Below are positions 8,278 through 17,136 of a stretch of 64,000 bases of DNA, one piece after another. Source of the DNA: JAFEDN01 sp963832945 (lineage in GTDB: Bacteria > Pseudomonadota > Gammaproteobacteria > Coxiellales > Coxiellaceae); the NCBI GenBank assembly GCA_963832945.1, contig CAWHVV010000014.1, forward strand, positions 1 through 64,000, read 5' to 3'. Position 1 is the first letter of the stretch. Each line of letters starts with the position of its first letter. A program made the translations under genes and the position numbers. The notes under the pieces are model-generated. The model was not told the DNA's origin, did not search any database, and saw only the letters and a program-made list of their open reading frames with translations.

Positions 8278-8307
8278 AAAAAAGGTGCAGTAATCTGCAC
8301 CTTTTTT
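8278..8307. terminator. Bidirectional intrinsic terminator
   Basis: A perfect 13-bp stem, AAAAAAGGTGCAG (8278-8290), loop TAAT, CTGCACCTTTTTT (8295-8307), followed by T-runs on either strand. On the minus strand it ends the DUF1328 gene, just upstream of the MFS gene. Confidence 0.9.
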
Positions 8308-8316
8308 ATAACAAAT

Positions 8317-8499
8317 TTACCACCACCACCATCTGCGGTCTCCCCGAACTATAGCGAATATGAGCGCAATCAGGAACAAAACAATAAATATAAAGAACAG
8401 CACCTGCGCAAAACCCATCGCTACACCGGCAATTCCGCCGAATCCAAAGGCAGCGGCAATTAAAGCAACAATAAGGAATATCACTATTAAACCTAGCAT
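8317..8499 (-). CDS. DUF1328 (UPF0391) small membrane protein
   Basis: A 60-aa, almost wholly hydrophobic peptide with two transmembrane helices and the family pattern LIVIFLIVALIAAAFGFGGIAGVA...AQVLFFIFIVLFLIALIF. It ends in an unusual RGDRRWWWW tail. E. coli YtjA is the type member, and the role is unknown. A strong Shine-Dalgarno (AAGGAGGT) precedes the ATG, and a TATACT -10 box lies at 8541-8536. It forms its own transcription unit ending at the perfect hairpin 8278-8307. Confidence 0.85.
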   Translation of the reverse strand: MLGLIVIFLIVALIAAAFGFGGIAGVAMGFAQVLFFIFIVLFLIALIFAIVRGDRRWWWW

Positions 8500-8576
8500 A
8501 GATACCTCCTTCTGTTTTAGCTAATTACCATAATAAGTATAGTACATTATTTATTATTAATATAAATATCAATAGC

Positions 8577-9320
8577 TTAGAGCCAGACAAGGTCACCCCA
8601 ACGGGATTGCAACAGGCTTATAGCTACAATGGCGGCGGTTTCTGTGCGCAGGGTCCGTGGCCCTAAGGACAGCGGGTGAAAACCCGCCTGCCGGGTTTGT
8701 TGAATTTCCTGCGGGGAAAATCCGCCTTCCGGACCAATTAACAAAGTAATGCGGTTTACCATCGGCGGTGGATCGGGTAAATTCCCCGCATTGTCGCCTG
8801 GACTGCAGATAAAACCCAGTTCGAATGGCAGGTTGCAAAAATCAGTGAGGGTTTGCGGTCTGTTGATGGGTGGCACACGGCAACGGCCGCATTGTTCGCT
8901 GGCGCTGACCGCAATATTGCGCCAATGCTGGACGCGGTTAAGCGCCCGCTCGGCAGTGAGCTGTACTCCGCAACGTTCGGTAAATAAGGGGGTAATTTCA
9001 GTGACGCCTAATTCCACGGATTTTTGTACGCTAAAATCCATGCGCTCGCCACGAGAAATCGCCTGACCTAAATGAATGGACAGGGGCGACTCGCGTTCGA
9101 GATCCAGCCATGCACCAAGGGCGACGACTGCCCGTTTTTTCGCAACGGCGTGTAAAACGGCGGAATAAGCACCGCCTTCACCGTTAAATATCTGTAATGG
9201 TTCGCCGATTTTCAACCGCAACACCGTTAATAAATGCCGACTGGCCTGTTCATCCAGAGTAACAATAATATTGTTTTTTAATAGATGCGGATAATAAATT
9301 CTGGTTGTCAATTTGAACAT
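8577..9320 (-). CDS. rsmE: 16S rRNA (uracil1498-N3)-methyltransferase RsmE
   Basis: A 247-aa SPOUT-class (trefoil-knot) methyltransferase that modifies U1498 in the 30S decoding region using S-adenosylmethionine. It has the N-terminal PUA-like part (RIYYPHLLKNNIIVTLDEQASRHLLTVLRLKIGE) and the diagnostic knot motifs LLIGPEGGFSPQEI and LSLGPRTLRTETAAIVAISLLQ. It overlaps the end of the upstream drug-efflux gene by 13 bp, so they probably share a transcript. Length is typical. Confidence 0.93.
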   Translation of the reverse strand: MFKLTTRIYYPHLLKNNIIVTLDEQASRHLLTVLRLKIGEPLQIFNGEGGAYSAVLHAVAKKRAVVALGAWLDLERESPLSIHLGQAISRGERMDFSVQKSVELGVTEITPLFTERCGVQLTAERALNRVQHWRNIAVSASEQCGRCRVPPINRPQTLTDFCNLPFELGFICSPGDNAGNLPDPPPMVNRITLLIGPEGGFSPQEIQQTRQAGFHPLSLGPRTLRTETAAIVAISLLQSRWGDLVWL

Positions 9321-10522
9321 CCTAAAGATCTGTAAAGAATCCAGTAAGTCAGCGCTACCGTTATCGATAACAATAAAAAATATAAAGGCATCGGTATCAT
9401 CGTTCCGTTATGCAACGTCCCCATGATCCAGGTAAAAGCCGCAATTAAAAGATAATAAGTGAGACCAAAAATGGATCCCGCTGTCCCTAATACCTCTTTA
9501 TATTCATTAAGCGCTGAACTCAATATAACAGGCAAAATTAGACTGCAACTACCCAATATTAATCCCGCCATGGGCAGCATAATGAATAAAATTGAACTTA
9601 ACACATGAGCGGGCGCGATAAAACCAAATAAAGCGAAAATACACAACAAAATCGCACTGATAGTCATGATAAAACAGCCTAAAAATGCAATTTTTTTGCC
9701 GGGATAATTGCTGGCGAGTCTGTGAGATAATGCCGAACCTAACAGTGAAGCGCTACCAATAAATAATCCCAGCCAGCCATATTTGCCGGGTGAGATTCCA
9801 ATTATTTTGATAAAAATAAAAGGTGCTTCGGCATAATAGCTAAATAAAATGCCATTAATAGCGCCCACAATCCATGCTGATCCGAGTACAAAAGGATCTT
9901 TTAGCAGCAACAACACCACTGCTCTTAATTTCTTAGGTTGATAGCTCAACACTTTTGGTTTCGTTTCAGGTAAAGCACAAAGAGCGTAAAAAAATACTGC
10001 CACGCCGATTAACACCAATGTCATAAAATTAGCTCGCCAGCCAAACCAGTCATTCACGTATCCACCAATAAATGGGCCAATTGCGGGCGTCAACGATAAT
10101 GCAATTCCCACTATAGCAAATAACTTCAGCCTTGCTCCATCATGAAAAGATTCGCGAATGATCGTTAAGGTAATGATAGAGCCGACGCTGGCGCCAAAGG
10201 CTTGAATAAGTCTGGTCAATAATAACCAAGTAATAGAGGGGGATAATAAGCATCCCAGGCTTGCCAAAGCGTACACTAAAATTCCTAATAGCATAGCAGG
10301 ACGGCGTCCAATGCGGTCCGATAATCTGCCCCAATAAAAAACACCCAGGGCAAAACCCACAAAATAAATACTTAAGGTCCATTGCACGAGTGAACCCGAT
10401 GTCATCAGGCTGCCGGCAATATTGGGCAACGCGGGCGTATAAATCGTTTCACTGATTTGAGGGAAACCGACTAAAAAAACAATGAGTAAAGTAGATGGCA
10501 CTGAAATGCTGGAATATTTCAT
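9308..10522 (-). CDS. Bcr/CflA-type multidrug efflux MFS transporter
   Basis: A 404-aa, 12-helix major facilitator. The opening SVPSTLLIVFLVGFPQISETIYTPALPNIA and the motif-A loop YWGRLSDRIGRRPAMLLG are typical of the Bcr/CflA drug-resistance subfamily of proton antiporters in the inner membrane. The motif-C-like stretch GIALSLTPAIGPFIGGYV is present. Substrates in relatives are bicyclomycin, chloramphenicol or sulfonamides; none can be assigned here. It is first in an operon with rsmE. Confidence 0.85.
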   Translation of the reverse strand: MKYSSISVPSTLLIVFLVGFPQISETIYTPALPNIAGSLMTSGSLVQWTLSIYFVGFALGVFYWGRLSDRIGRRPAMLLGILVYALASLGCLLSPSITWLLLTRLIQAFGASVGSIITLTIIRESFHDGARLKLFAIVGIALSLTPAIGPFIGGYVNDWFGWRANFMTLVLIGVAVFFYALCALPETKPKVLSYQPKKLRAVVLLLLKDPFVLGSAWIVGAINGILFSYYAEAPFIFIKIIGISPGKYGWLGLFIGSASLLGSALSHRLASNYPGKKIAFLGCFIMTISAILLCIFALFGFIAPAHVLSSILFIMLPMAGLILGSCSLILPVILSSALNEYKEVLGTAGSIFGLTYYLLIAAFTWIMGTLHNGTMIPMPLYFLLLSITVALTYWILYRSLGCSN

Positions 10523-10725
10523 ATATTTGTCTCACTCTGATTTTTAAAAAACGTACATAATTACATCAAACAAAAATTATTTGATAATTAAAATCACGAC
10601 ATCTTTTAAAGTCAGTTAGGGATCCAAATAAATTTCATCATATTTCAGCGACTCAATAGAATAAATAATAAGCTTTATTGTAATCCAGCTGTTGTACTAT
10701 TTCAACCCAATTTAGTGACGCACTT

Positions 10726-10770
10726 GCTAACAGCCTAACGGTTAGATATACTAACAGTTAGACTGTTAGC
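10726..10770 (+). promoter_or_regulatory. Nested inverted repeats upstream of the AAA ATPase gene
   Basis: GCTAACAG (10726-10733) pairs with CTGTTAGC (10763-10770). Nested inside are two copies of CTAACNGTTAG (10735-10745 and 10751-10761), 16 bp apart centre to centre. All lie within 65 bp of the gene start at 10790. The even spacing suggests cooperative regulator binding. The regulator is unknown. Confidence 0.55.
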
Positions 10771-10789
10771 TAAAAAGGAAAATTGCAAA

Positions 10790-12136
10790 TTGGATAATAA
10801 CGATATAAATCAAATGCTTATAATTGGAAATATCGCTGCTCCAGGCGTATTACCCCATTTGGATAACCTAAAAACCGCCCAATTTGTTTTTGAGCAGAAT
10901 TTTGGATTACCTGCACTGCCACAAGAGCCTGGCATTATGATGATCAGAGGGCCGCGGCAGTATGGCAAGAGCACTTGGCTAGAACAACAGGTGGCTGACA
11001 CCATCACCGAATTTGGGGCAGGCGCTGCCTTATATCTGAATGGTGATGAAATAACAGATCGCACCGAGTTAATCAATGAAATCAGAGTCCTCATCGAATT
11101 ATTTAATCCAAACGCTAAAGTAAAGCGATTATTTATTGATGAAATAACGGCAATTGATGATTGGCAAAAAGCGATTAAGCGATTAGCCGACGCCGGGGAA
11201 TTGAAAAATATTTTGTTGGTGACGACAGGGTCCAAGGCCGCCGATTTGCGTCGAGGCATTGAACGTTTGCCAGGCAGAAAAGGCAAGCTGGACCGTACAA
11301 ATTATATTTTTACGCCGATTTCCTACTCAGAATTTTTAAAAAAATGTGGTGATTTTTTTCAGGAAGATTCGGTATGGGCTTATATTTTATCTGGCGGCTC
11401 GCCCGTTGGAATAAATGCAATTGCGGAAACCGGTCGATTACCGGATTACGTGATATCTATTATCAGTGACTGGGTGCTTGGAGAATTTTCGGCAAGCGGA
11501 CGTTCTCGTTCGCATTTGTTGGCAGTATTACAAAGCCTCTATCGAATGGCGGGCACTCCGATCGGTCAAGCAAAATTAGCGCGGGAAAGCGGCTTATCGA
11601 ATAATACCATGGCGCAAGGTTATATTGATCTATTGGCCGATCTATTGACGATCATACCGGCCTTCCCTTATGATCCGCAGCGAAAAATCGCTATATTTCG
11701 CAAACCTTGCAAATATCATTTTGTTAATTTGCTCGCGGCTATTTGTTGGCACCCTAAAAAACCACGGACCATTGCCGACTTAAAAAATTTAGGTGAGGAA
11801 TTAGGCGCTATTTTTGAATGGGCTGTCGCTCAAGAAATTTGGCGTCGAATCTGCATATCCAGCGCCGATGAACTTCCTGAACATATTCATTTTTGGCAAT
11901 CGCATGATCATGAAATTGATTTTATATTACCCGAAAAAAATAAGTATCTTGAAGTTAAGGCAGGAGTCGCACATCCTACTGATTTTATCTGGTTTTTAAA
12001 TACTTTTCAGAATGGTGAACTGACTGTTATCAATAAAAAATCTTTTAATACCCAAAGAATCACCGGAATTACACTAGAAGATTTTTTACTTTCTGGTTGC
12101 CCAGGGAGCCGAAGGCGGAATTGCTGCCGTGAATAA
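10790..12136 (+). CDS. AAA-family ATPase with DUF4143/nuclease-like C-terminus
   Basis: A 448-aa protein, with a TTG start supported by AAGGA at 10775-10779. Walker A is GPRQYGKST (about 54-62) and Walker B is RLFIDEIT; a winged-helix-like middle follows (GQAKLARESGLSNNTMAQGYIDLL). The C-terminus (HEIDFILPEKNKYLEVKAG) has the D...E-x-K spacing of the nuclease-fold tail of AAA_14/DUF4143 ATPases. Their function is not established; they are common accessory genes in host-associated bacteria. The last ~12 residues (CPGSRRRNCCRE) read out of frame through an unrelated gene remnant, so the original C-terminus was lost or altered. Confidence 0.75.
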   Translation: MDNNDINQMLIIGNIAAPGVLPHLDNLKTAQFVFEQNFGLPALPQEPGIMMIRGPRQYGKSTWLEQQVADTITEFGAGAALYLNGDEITDRTELINEIRVLIELFNPNAKVKRLFIDEITAIDDWQKAIKRLADAGELKNILLVTTGSKAADLRRGIERLPGRKGKLDRTNYIFTPISYSEFLKKCGDFFQEDSVWAYILSGGSPVGINAIAETGRLPDYVISIISDWVLGEFSASGRSRSHLLAVLQSLYRMAGTPIGQAKLARESGLSNNTMAQGYIDLLADLLTIIPAFPYDPQRKIAIFRKPCKYHFVNLLAAICWHPKKPRTIADLKNLGEELGAIFEWAVAQEIWRRICISSADELPEHIHFWQSHDHEIDFILPEKNKYLEVKAGVAHPTDFIWFLNTFQNGELTVINKKSFNTQRITGITLEDFLLSGCPGSRRRNCCRE

Positions 12137-12233
12137 CGGCGGTGGCAACCTGTTAATGGATATCAATAAATCGAACATTTCTAATAACGCTAGCACCCTC
12201 ACATCAACATCTATAGGTGAGGGTGTTTCTTAA
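12105..12233 (+). pseudogene. C-terminal fragment of a beta-helix/PMP-like repeat protein
   Basis: A frame different from the ATPase gene reads 42 codons (GAEGGIAAVNNGGGNLLMDI, then NKSNISNNAS...) to a TAA at 12231-12233. The Gly/Asn-rich '...NGGGN-L-M-NS-ISNNA' cadence is that of parallel beta-helix surface proteins. No start is available; the fragment is welded to the 3' end of the ATPase gene. Identity is inference from composition. Confidence 0.4.
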
Positions 12234-12498
12234 TATATTCCCTGAGAGCTTCATCCATGCGTTTTTGCCAGCCCACTCCGGTTTCTTTAAAATAGTCTAA
12301 AACTTCAGAACTATATCGAATCGTAGTCAATATTTTCACGGGTGACTTCTGAGGTCCTCGTTGACCAACTTTTCTACCTGGAAGAACTTTTAACAGATTT
12401 TCCGGCAACACTTCACGAGCCGAACGCATTTTTTTAATATCAGCATGGGTCAGCTCTCGGACTTCGCCGATCTTATTGGTTAGTGGTTTCTTTTTCAT
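12211..12498 (-). CDS. brnA: BrnA-type antitoxin
   Basis: A 95-aa antitoxin, with its start placed at the ATG at 12498 inside the end of brnT (26-bp overlap). The C-terminal half (KSPVKILTTIRYSSEVLDYF, then KETGVGWQKRMDEALREYIKKH) is the ribbon-helix-helix DNA-binding domain of the BrnA family. The N-terminal half is charged and probably masks the toxin. It autorepresses with the toxin in known systems, and a palindrome sits on the operon's -10 box. The upstream in-frame ATG at 12552 lies deep in brnT and is less likely. Confidence 0.85.
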   Translation of the reverse strand: MKKKPLTNKIGEVRELTHADIKKMRSAREVLPENLLKVLPGRKVGQRGPQKSPVKILTTIRYSSEVLDYFKETGVGWQKRMDEALREYIKKHPHL

Positions 12499-12751
12499 AT
12501 CGTTTAACCTCTCTAGCGTTTGCTTTTCTAAAACTAATGATTCTGACTCCATCTTTGATCAGAGTGAAGCAGATCACATGAAGTCGATCATTCAAAAATC
12601 CGAAGGCTATAAAACGCTTTTCTGGATAATCCTTTCTATCATCTTCAATATAAAGAGCCGCGTCCCATTCAAAATCTTTTACCATGTCAAACGGCAGTCC
12701 CCGTTCTTCTAAATTTTTTTTTGATTTTTTAAAGTCAAATTCTATTTCCAT
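12473..12751 (-). CDS. brnT: BrnT-type ribonuclease toxin
   Basis: A 92-aa protein of the BrnT (DUF497) family, a RelE-fold ribonuclease toxin. Family landmarks are EFDFKKSKKNLEERGLPFDM, then EKRFIAFGFLNDRLHVICFT and RIISFRKANAREVKRYEK. The Arg and Lys in the closing RIISxRKA block are the expected active-site residues. Toxin-first order with the antitoxin overlapping its end is standard for brnTA. Confidence 0.9.
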   Translation of the reverse strand: MEIEFDFKKSKKNLEERGLPFDMVKDFEWDAALYIEDDRKDYPEKRFIAFGFLNDRLHVICFTLIKDGVRIISFRKANAREVKRYEKETTNQ

Positions 12752-12759
12752 ATTATTTA

Positions 12760-12788
12760 ATTGTAGCTACAAAAAAATAATTTGTCAA
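12760..12788 (-). promoter_or_regulatory. brnTA promoter with palindrome over the -10 box
   Basis: On the minus strand TTGACA (12788-12783), a 17-bp spacer and TACAAT (12765-12760). The perfect 12-bp palindrome TTGTAGCTACAA (12761-12772) covers the -10 box, a likely BrnA operator. The ATG at 12751 leaves almost no leader. Confidence 0.7.
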
Positions 12789-12973
12789 TCGAGAAAAAAA
12801 AACCAAAGGCCTAGAGATATGGCTATACTTGGGGCGAACTTTAGAATAAATTAAATGAAACGATACTTTCAGGCAATTCAAGTCACTACATTGAACCAAA
12901 TAAATGAATACCTGTCTTTCATTATTATAATCAAAAGAAAATGGTTCCATTTGATGAACTTCATAACAAATAT

Positions 12974-14359
12974 TTAGCTCGCTTTTTCACCTTCTTCTAC
13001 CCGGGTTTTACGCCGCCAACCCTTGATGGTCGTCTGGGAGGCGCGCGCCAGGGTAAGTTCATCGGCGGGAGCGTCGCGGGTAATGATAGAACCCGCGCCT
13101 ATCGTCGCATTTTTCCCGACGGAAACCGGCGCGACTAATGAGGTGTTTGAACCGATGAAAGCGCCATCGCCGATTTGGGTAACGTGCTTGCTCAGACCGT
13201 CATAATTGCAGGTAATCGTACCGGCCCCAATATTCACCTGAACACCAATCTCGGCATTTCCGATATAACTGAGATGGTTGGCTTTACTGTCCAATCCAAG
13301 GCGGCTTTTTTTCACTTCAACAAAGTTTCCCACTTTGACTCCCGCTTCCAGAACGCTTTCAGGGCGTATTCGCGCAAAAGGCCCAATTTTGCAACGATCG
13401 GCAATCACCGCACCCTCAATGACACTGTGTGCGAGAATCTCAACATTTTCACCGATTTCGACATTTTTTAGCACGACATGAGGACCGATGCGACAGTTCT
13501 TGCCAATGACGACACGGCCTTCCAGAATCACATTGATGTCTATCGAGACATCAGCGGCAATTGATATTTCGCCACGCACGTCAAACCGGGCCGGATCGGC
13601 GAGAGTAACACCTTTGCGCATGAGCGTCAGGGCAATGCGCTGCTGATAAAATCTTTCCAGCGCGGCTAACTCGGCGCGGTCGTTAACCCCGCGGGTTTCG
13701 TTATGACAGGCTGACCTCACGCCATAAACCGGTACGCCGGCGGCAGCGGCCAGTGCGATAATATCCGTTAAATAATATTCGCCCTGCCTGTTAGCATTTT
13801 TAAGTTGCGGCAGCCATCTTTTTAAGGAGGACGCGGGAGCGGTCATAATCCCGGTGTTGATTTCTTTGATGGCGCGTTGCTGTTCGCTGGCGTCGCGGTG
13901 TTCGACGATGGCGGTGATCCGGCCATTTTGATCCCGAATAATCCGGCCAAATCCATCCGGATCAGGTAATTCGGCGACAATCAAACCCAACGCATCGGAC
14001 GGTGTCGTTTCCAAAAGAGTTTTCAGAGATTCCAGGGAAATCAGCGGCACATCACCGTAAAGAATGAGTATTCGCCCCTCATCGGGACAATATGGCAATG
14101 CCTGTAAAACCGCGTGGCCGGTTCCCAACAATTCAGGTTGCTCTACCCAATGGACCGGTAAATGGTTCAGAACCTGCGAAACCATACTCCCGCCATTACC
14201 GTAAACGACGTGAATAGTGTCAGGCTGTAATTGCCGGGCGGTATCGACCACCCGTTCCAGTAAAGGTTTTCCACCCAGACAATGCAACACTTTGGGAAGG
14301 TCCGACATCATGCGCTGGCCCTTGCCTGCCGCTAAAACGATGACGTGTAACCCGCCCAT
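12974..14359 (-). CDS. glmU: Bifunctional UDP-GlcNAc pyrophosphorylase / glucosamine-1-P acetyltransferase
   Basis: A 461-aa two-domain enzyme that makes UDP-GlcNAc for peptidoglycan and lipopolysaccharide. The N-terminal nucleotidyltransferase has VIVLAAGKGQRM, the GTGHAVLQALP nucleotide loop and YGDVPLI. The C-terminal left-handed beta-helix shows hexapeptide repeats (VIGKNCRIGPHVVLKNVEIG) and the acetyltransferase segment NHLSYIGNAEIGVQVNIGAGTITCNYDG. It follows atpC by 10 bp, the classical gammaproteobacterial atp-glmU arrangement. Length is normal. Confidence 0.96.
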   Translation of the reverse strand: MGGLHVIVLAAGKGQRMMSDLPKVLHCLGGKPLLERVVDTARQLQPDTIHVVYGNGGSMVSQVLNHLPVHWVEQPELLGTGHAVLQALPYCPDEGRILILYGDVPLISLESLKTLLETTPSDALGLIVAELPDPDGFGRIIRDQNGRITAIVEHRDASEQQRAIKEINTGIMTAPASSLKRWLPQLKNANRQGEYYLTDIIALAAAAGVPVYGVRSACHNETRGVNDRAELAALERFYQQRIALTLMRKGVTLADPARFDVRGEISIAADVSIDINVILEGRVVIGKNCRIGPHVVLKNVEIGENVEILAHSVIEGAVIADRCKIGPFARIRPESVLEAGVKVGNFVEVKKSRLGLDSKANHLSYIGNAEIGVQVNIGAGTITCNYDGLSKHVTQIGDGAFIGSNTSLVAPVSVGKNATIGAGSIITRDAPADELTLARASQTTIKGWRRKTRVEEGEKAS

Positions 14360-14369
14360 CCCCCACTCC

Positions 14370-14804
14370 CTATGAACCGCTGCGATGCCGCTTGCGTAAC
14401 ATTTGAATGGCGCGTAATTGCGCTGTGGCTTCCGCCAGTTCAGTCAATGCCGTCGAATATTCAATACCGGCTTTGCGCTCGCCCAAAGCTTTTTCAGCAT
14501 GCTCCACGGCAGCCTGCGCGGCAGCTTCATCGAGATCAGCGGCACGCATGGCGGTATCGGCGAGGATGGTGGCAACATTCGGCTGCACTTCCAGCATGCC
14601 GCCGGAAATATAAAATATCTCTTCACGGCCTTCCGCTAATTCGGCTCGCACTTGTCCGGGTTTTAATGCTGTCAGCAAAGCGGTATGGCCTGCATGAATA
14701 CCCAACTCCCCTACGCTGCCGGTGACCGATAAAAAGGTGACTGTGCCGTGAAACAGCGCTTTTTCAGCGCTGACAATATCCAGTTGCATGGTTTTTTCTG
14801 CCAT
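14370..14804 (-). CDS. atpC: ATP synthase F1 epsilon subunit
   Basis: A 144-aa central-stalk subunit that couples rotation and inhibits ATP hydrolysis. The N-terminal beta-barrel (MQLDIVSAEKALFHGTVTFL, VGELGIHAGHTALLTALKPG) and the C-terminal helical hairpin (ALGERKAGIEYSTALTELAE) are both present. It is last of the atp genes, 16 bp after atpD. Confidence 0.95.
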   Translation of the reverse strand: MAEKTMQLDIVSAEKALFHGTVTFLSVTGSVGELGIHAGHTALLTALKPGQVRAELAEGREEIFYISGGMLEVQPNVATILADTAMRAADLDEAAAQAAVEHAEKALGERKAGIEYSTALTELAEATAQLRAIQMLRKRHRSGS

Positions 14805-14820
14805 AAATCTTTATTCCCAC

Positions 14821-16209
14821 TTATAAAGTTTTAGCTTTCTCAGCCACTTCCTCAATGCCGCCGACCATGTAAAAGGCCTGCTCGGGTAAGTGGTCGTATT
14901 CGCCCTGTAATATGCCTTTGAATCCGCGAATGGTGTCACGCAGGGAGACGTATTTTCCGGCCTGACCGGTAAATACTTCGGCGACGAAGAAGGGTTGGGA
15001 TAAAAACCGTTCAATCTTGCGCGCGCGCCGGACTGTCAGTTTATCTTCTTCGGATAATTCATCCATACCTAAAATCGCGATAATATCTTTCAGTTCTTTA
15101 TAACGTTGTAGGGTTTCTTGAACGCCTCGCGCGACCTGATAATGTTCTTCACCGATGATCAATGGGTCTAACTGACGGCTGGTAGAATCCAGAGGATCAA
15201 TAGCCGGATAAATACCCCGCTCAGCAATTTGGCGCGACAAAACCACGGTTGCATCAAAGTGGGCAAAGGTGGTGGCAGGCGAAGGATCGGTTAAGTCATC
15301 CGCAGGTACATATACCGCTTGGATGGAAGTAATCGAGCCGGTTTTGGTGGAGGTAATCCGTTCCTGTAACTGACCCATTTCTTCCGCCAGGGTCGGTTGA
15401 TAACCTACCGCGGAAGGCATACGGCCCAATAACGCCGATACTTCAACGCCGGCCAGGGTATAACGATAAATATTATCGATAAATAACAATACGTCCCGGC
15501 CTTCGTCGCGGAAATTTTCGGCAATGGTCAAACCTGTCAACGCCACGCGTAAACGGTTACCCGGCGGTTCATTCATTTGTCCATAAACCAGTGATACTTT
15601 GTCCAATACTTTTGATTCTTTCATTTCATGATAGAAATCGTTACCTTCGCGGGTACGCTCACCCACTCCGGCAAATACCGAGTAACCACTGTGTTCAATG
15701 GCGATGTTACGAATCAATTCCATCATATTGACGGTTTTGCCGACGCCGGCGCCGCCGAATAAACCTACTTTTCCGCCTTTGGCAAACGGGCACAGCAGAT
15801 CAATGACTTTGATCCCGGTTTCCAGTAATTCCGTACTGCCGGCCAGCTCGACGAATGCCGGCGGTTTGCGGTGAATGGATTGCCATTGATCGGAATCAAT
15901 AGGGCCTGCTTCATCAATCGGCTCGCCGAGGACATTCATAATTCTGCCCAGAGTTTTTTCGCCTACCGGCACAGTGATCGGTTTACCGGTGTTGGTCACG
16001 GCGATGCGACGTGGCAATCCTTCGGTGATGCCCAAGGCAATGGTGCGCACAGTATTGTCACCTAATTGCTGCTGGACTTCTAATGTGACGTTATGGGATT
16101 CAATGCGCAATGCGTCATAAATCTTCGGTACCGCGCCGCGTTCGAATTCGACGTCGACGACCGCGCCAATAATTTCAACGATTTTGCCGCTGGCTTGTTG
16201 TGATGTCAT
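14821..16209 (-). CDS. atpD: ATP synthase F1 beta subunit
   Basis: A 462-aa catalytic subunit. It has Walker A GGAGVGKT (about 154-161), the catalytic GVGERTREGNDFYHEM segment, Walker B VLLFIDNIYRYT, and the C-terminal DELSEEDK epitope-like loop. A Tyr replaces the usual Phe in the DNIYR motif, a conservative change. Position between atpG and atpC is canonical. Confidence 0.97.
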   Translation of the reverse strand: MTSQQASGKIVEIIGAVVDVEFERGAVPKIYDALRIESHNVTLEVQQQLGDNTVRTIALGITEGLPRRIAVTNTGKPITVPVGEKTLGRIMNVLGEPIDEAGPIDSDQWQSIHRKPPAFVELAGSTELLETGIKVIDLLCPFAKGGKVGLFGGAGVGKTVNMMELIRNIAIEHSGYSVFAGVGERTREGNDFYHEMKESKVLDKVSLVYGQMNEPPGNRLRVALTGLTIAENFRDEGRDVLLFIDNIYRYTLAGVEVSALLGRMPSAVGYQPTLAEEMGQLQERITSTKTGSITSIQAVYVPADDLTDPSPATTFAHFDATVVLSRQIAERGIYPAIDPLDSTSRQLDPLIIGEEHYQVARGVQETLQRYKELKDIIAILGMDELSEEDKLTVRRARKIERFLSQPFFVAEVFTGQAGKYVSLRDTIRGFKGILQGEYDHLPEQAFYMVGGIEEVAEKAKTL

Positions 16210-16238
16210 TTTTTTTTCCTCAGATCAAGATCAAATGG

Positions 16239-17129
16239 TTACTCAATAGCCGCCGCACCGCCGACAATTTCTGCGATTTCCTGCGTGATTCCGGCCTGGC
16301 GGGCTTTGTTATAAATGGTTTGCAATTCTTTAATCAATTCTCCGGCATTCTCGGTAGCGCTTTTCATCGCCACCATTTGCGCGGACTGAAAACAGGCCAG
16401 ATTTTCAATGACGGCCTGATACACCTGCGATTCAATGTATCGCACCAGGAATTTATCCAGCAACACTTTGGCGGAATCCGGTTCGTAAATATAATCCCAG
16501 CGCGGCTTTTTGGCTCCCTCGCCGCCGCCATCCTCGTCGTCTTCCGTTTCCATCAACGGCAATAGTTGCCGCACGACCGGCTTCTGGGTCATGGTATTGA
16601 CGAATTCATTGTAAGCGATATATACCGCATCAATTTTGCCCTGATCGTAATGATCCAGCATGACTTTCACCACGCCGACCAAATCCTGTACGGCGGGTTT
16701 ATCGCCGAGCTGTTCAGCAACTCCCAAAATGCCGTCGCCATGGCGTTTAAAAAATAATTTGCCTTTACGGCCAATTAAACATAAATCATGATGAACGCCT
16801 TTTTGCTGATGCTCCTGCATAAACTTCAGCAGTGAACGGAATAAATTAATATTTAAACCGCCACACAGACCCCGGTCGCTGGTGACGACAATAAATCCTA
16901 TCCGCTCGGCGTTTTTGCGCGCGACCAGATAAGGATGATGGTATTCGCTGCTGCTTTGCGCCACGTGCCGGATAACCTGGCGGATTTTTGTCGCGTACGG
17001 ACGCGAAGCCGCCATGCGATCTTGCGCTTTACGCATTTTACTGGCGGCGACCAGTTCCATCGCACGGGTAATTTTTTGCGTGTTCTTGATGCTGTTAATT
17101 TGGCCGCGAATTTCTCTTGTCTGTGCCAT
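16239..17129 (-). CDS. atpG: ATP synthase F1 gamma subunit
   Basis: A 296-aa rotor shaft. The start is the ATG at 17129 (MAQTREIRGQINSIKNTQKI), preceded by GAGGTAA; the longer open frame upstream only reads through the end of atpA. The C-terminal coiled-coil strand (MKSATENAGELIKELQTIYN) that enters the alpha3beta3 ring is intact. An acidic insert (ETEDDEDGGGEGAKKPRWDY) lies near residue 200. Confidence 0.95.
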   Translation of the reverse strand: MAQTREIRGQINSIKNTQKITRAMELVAASKMRKAQDRMAASRPYATKIRQVIRHVAQSSSEYHHPYLVARKNAERIGFIVVTSDRGLCGGLNINLFRSLLKFMQEHQQKGVHHDLCLIGRKGKLFFKRHGDGILGVAEQLGDKPAVQDLVGVVKVMLDHYDQGKIDAVYIAYNEFVNTMTQKPVVRQLLPLMETEDDEDGGGEGAKKPRWDYIYEPDSAKVLLDKFLVRYIESQVYQAVIENLACFQSAQMVAMKSATENAGELIKELQTIYNKARQAGITQEIAEIVGGAAAIE

Positions 17130-17136
17130 GTTACCT

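Noticed and set aside
12194..12225. CACCCTCAC...GTGAGGGTG hairpin as a terminator
   Set aside because: It lies in the brnA 3' coding end, has a 14-base loop and only a weak T-run; left uncalled.
12753..12950. 65-aa minus-strand open frame upstream of brnT
   Set aside because: No ribosome-binding site, no recognisable motif, AT-rich, and it covers the brnTA promoter.
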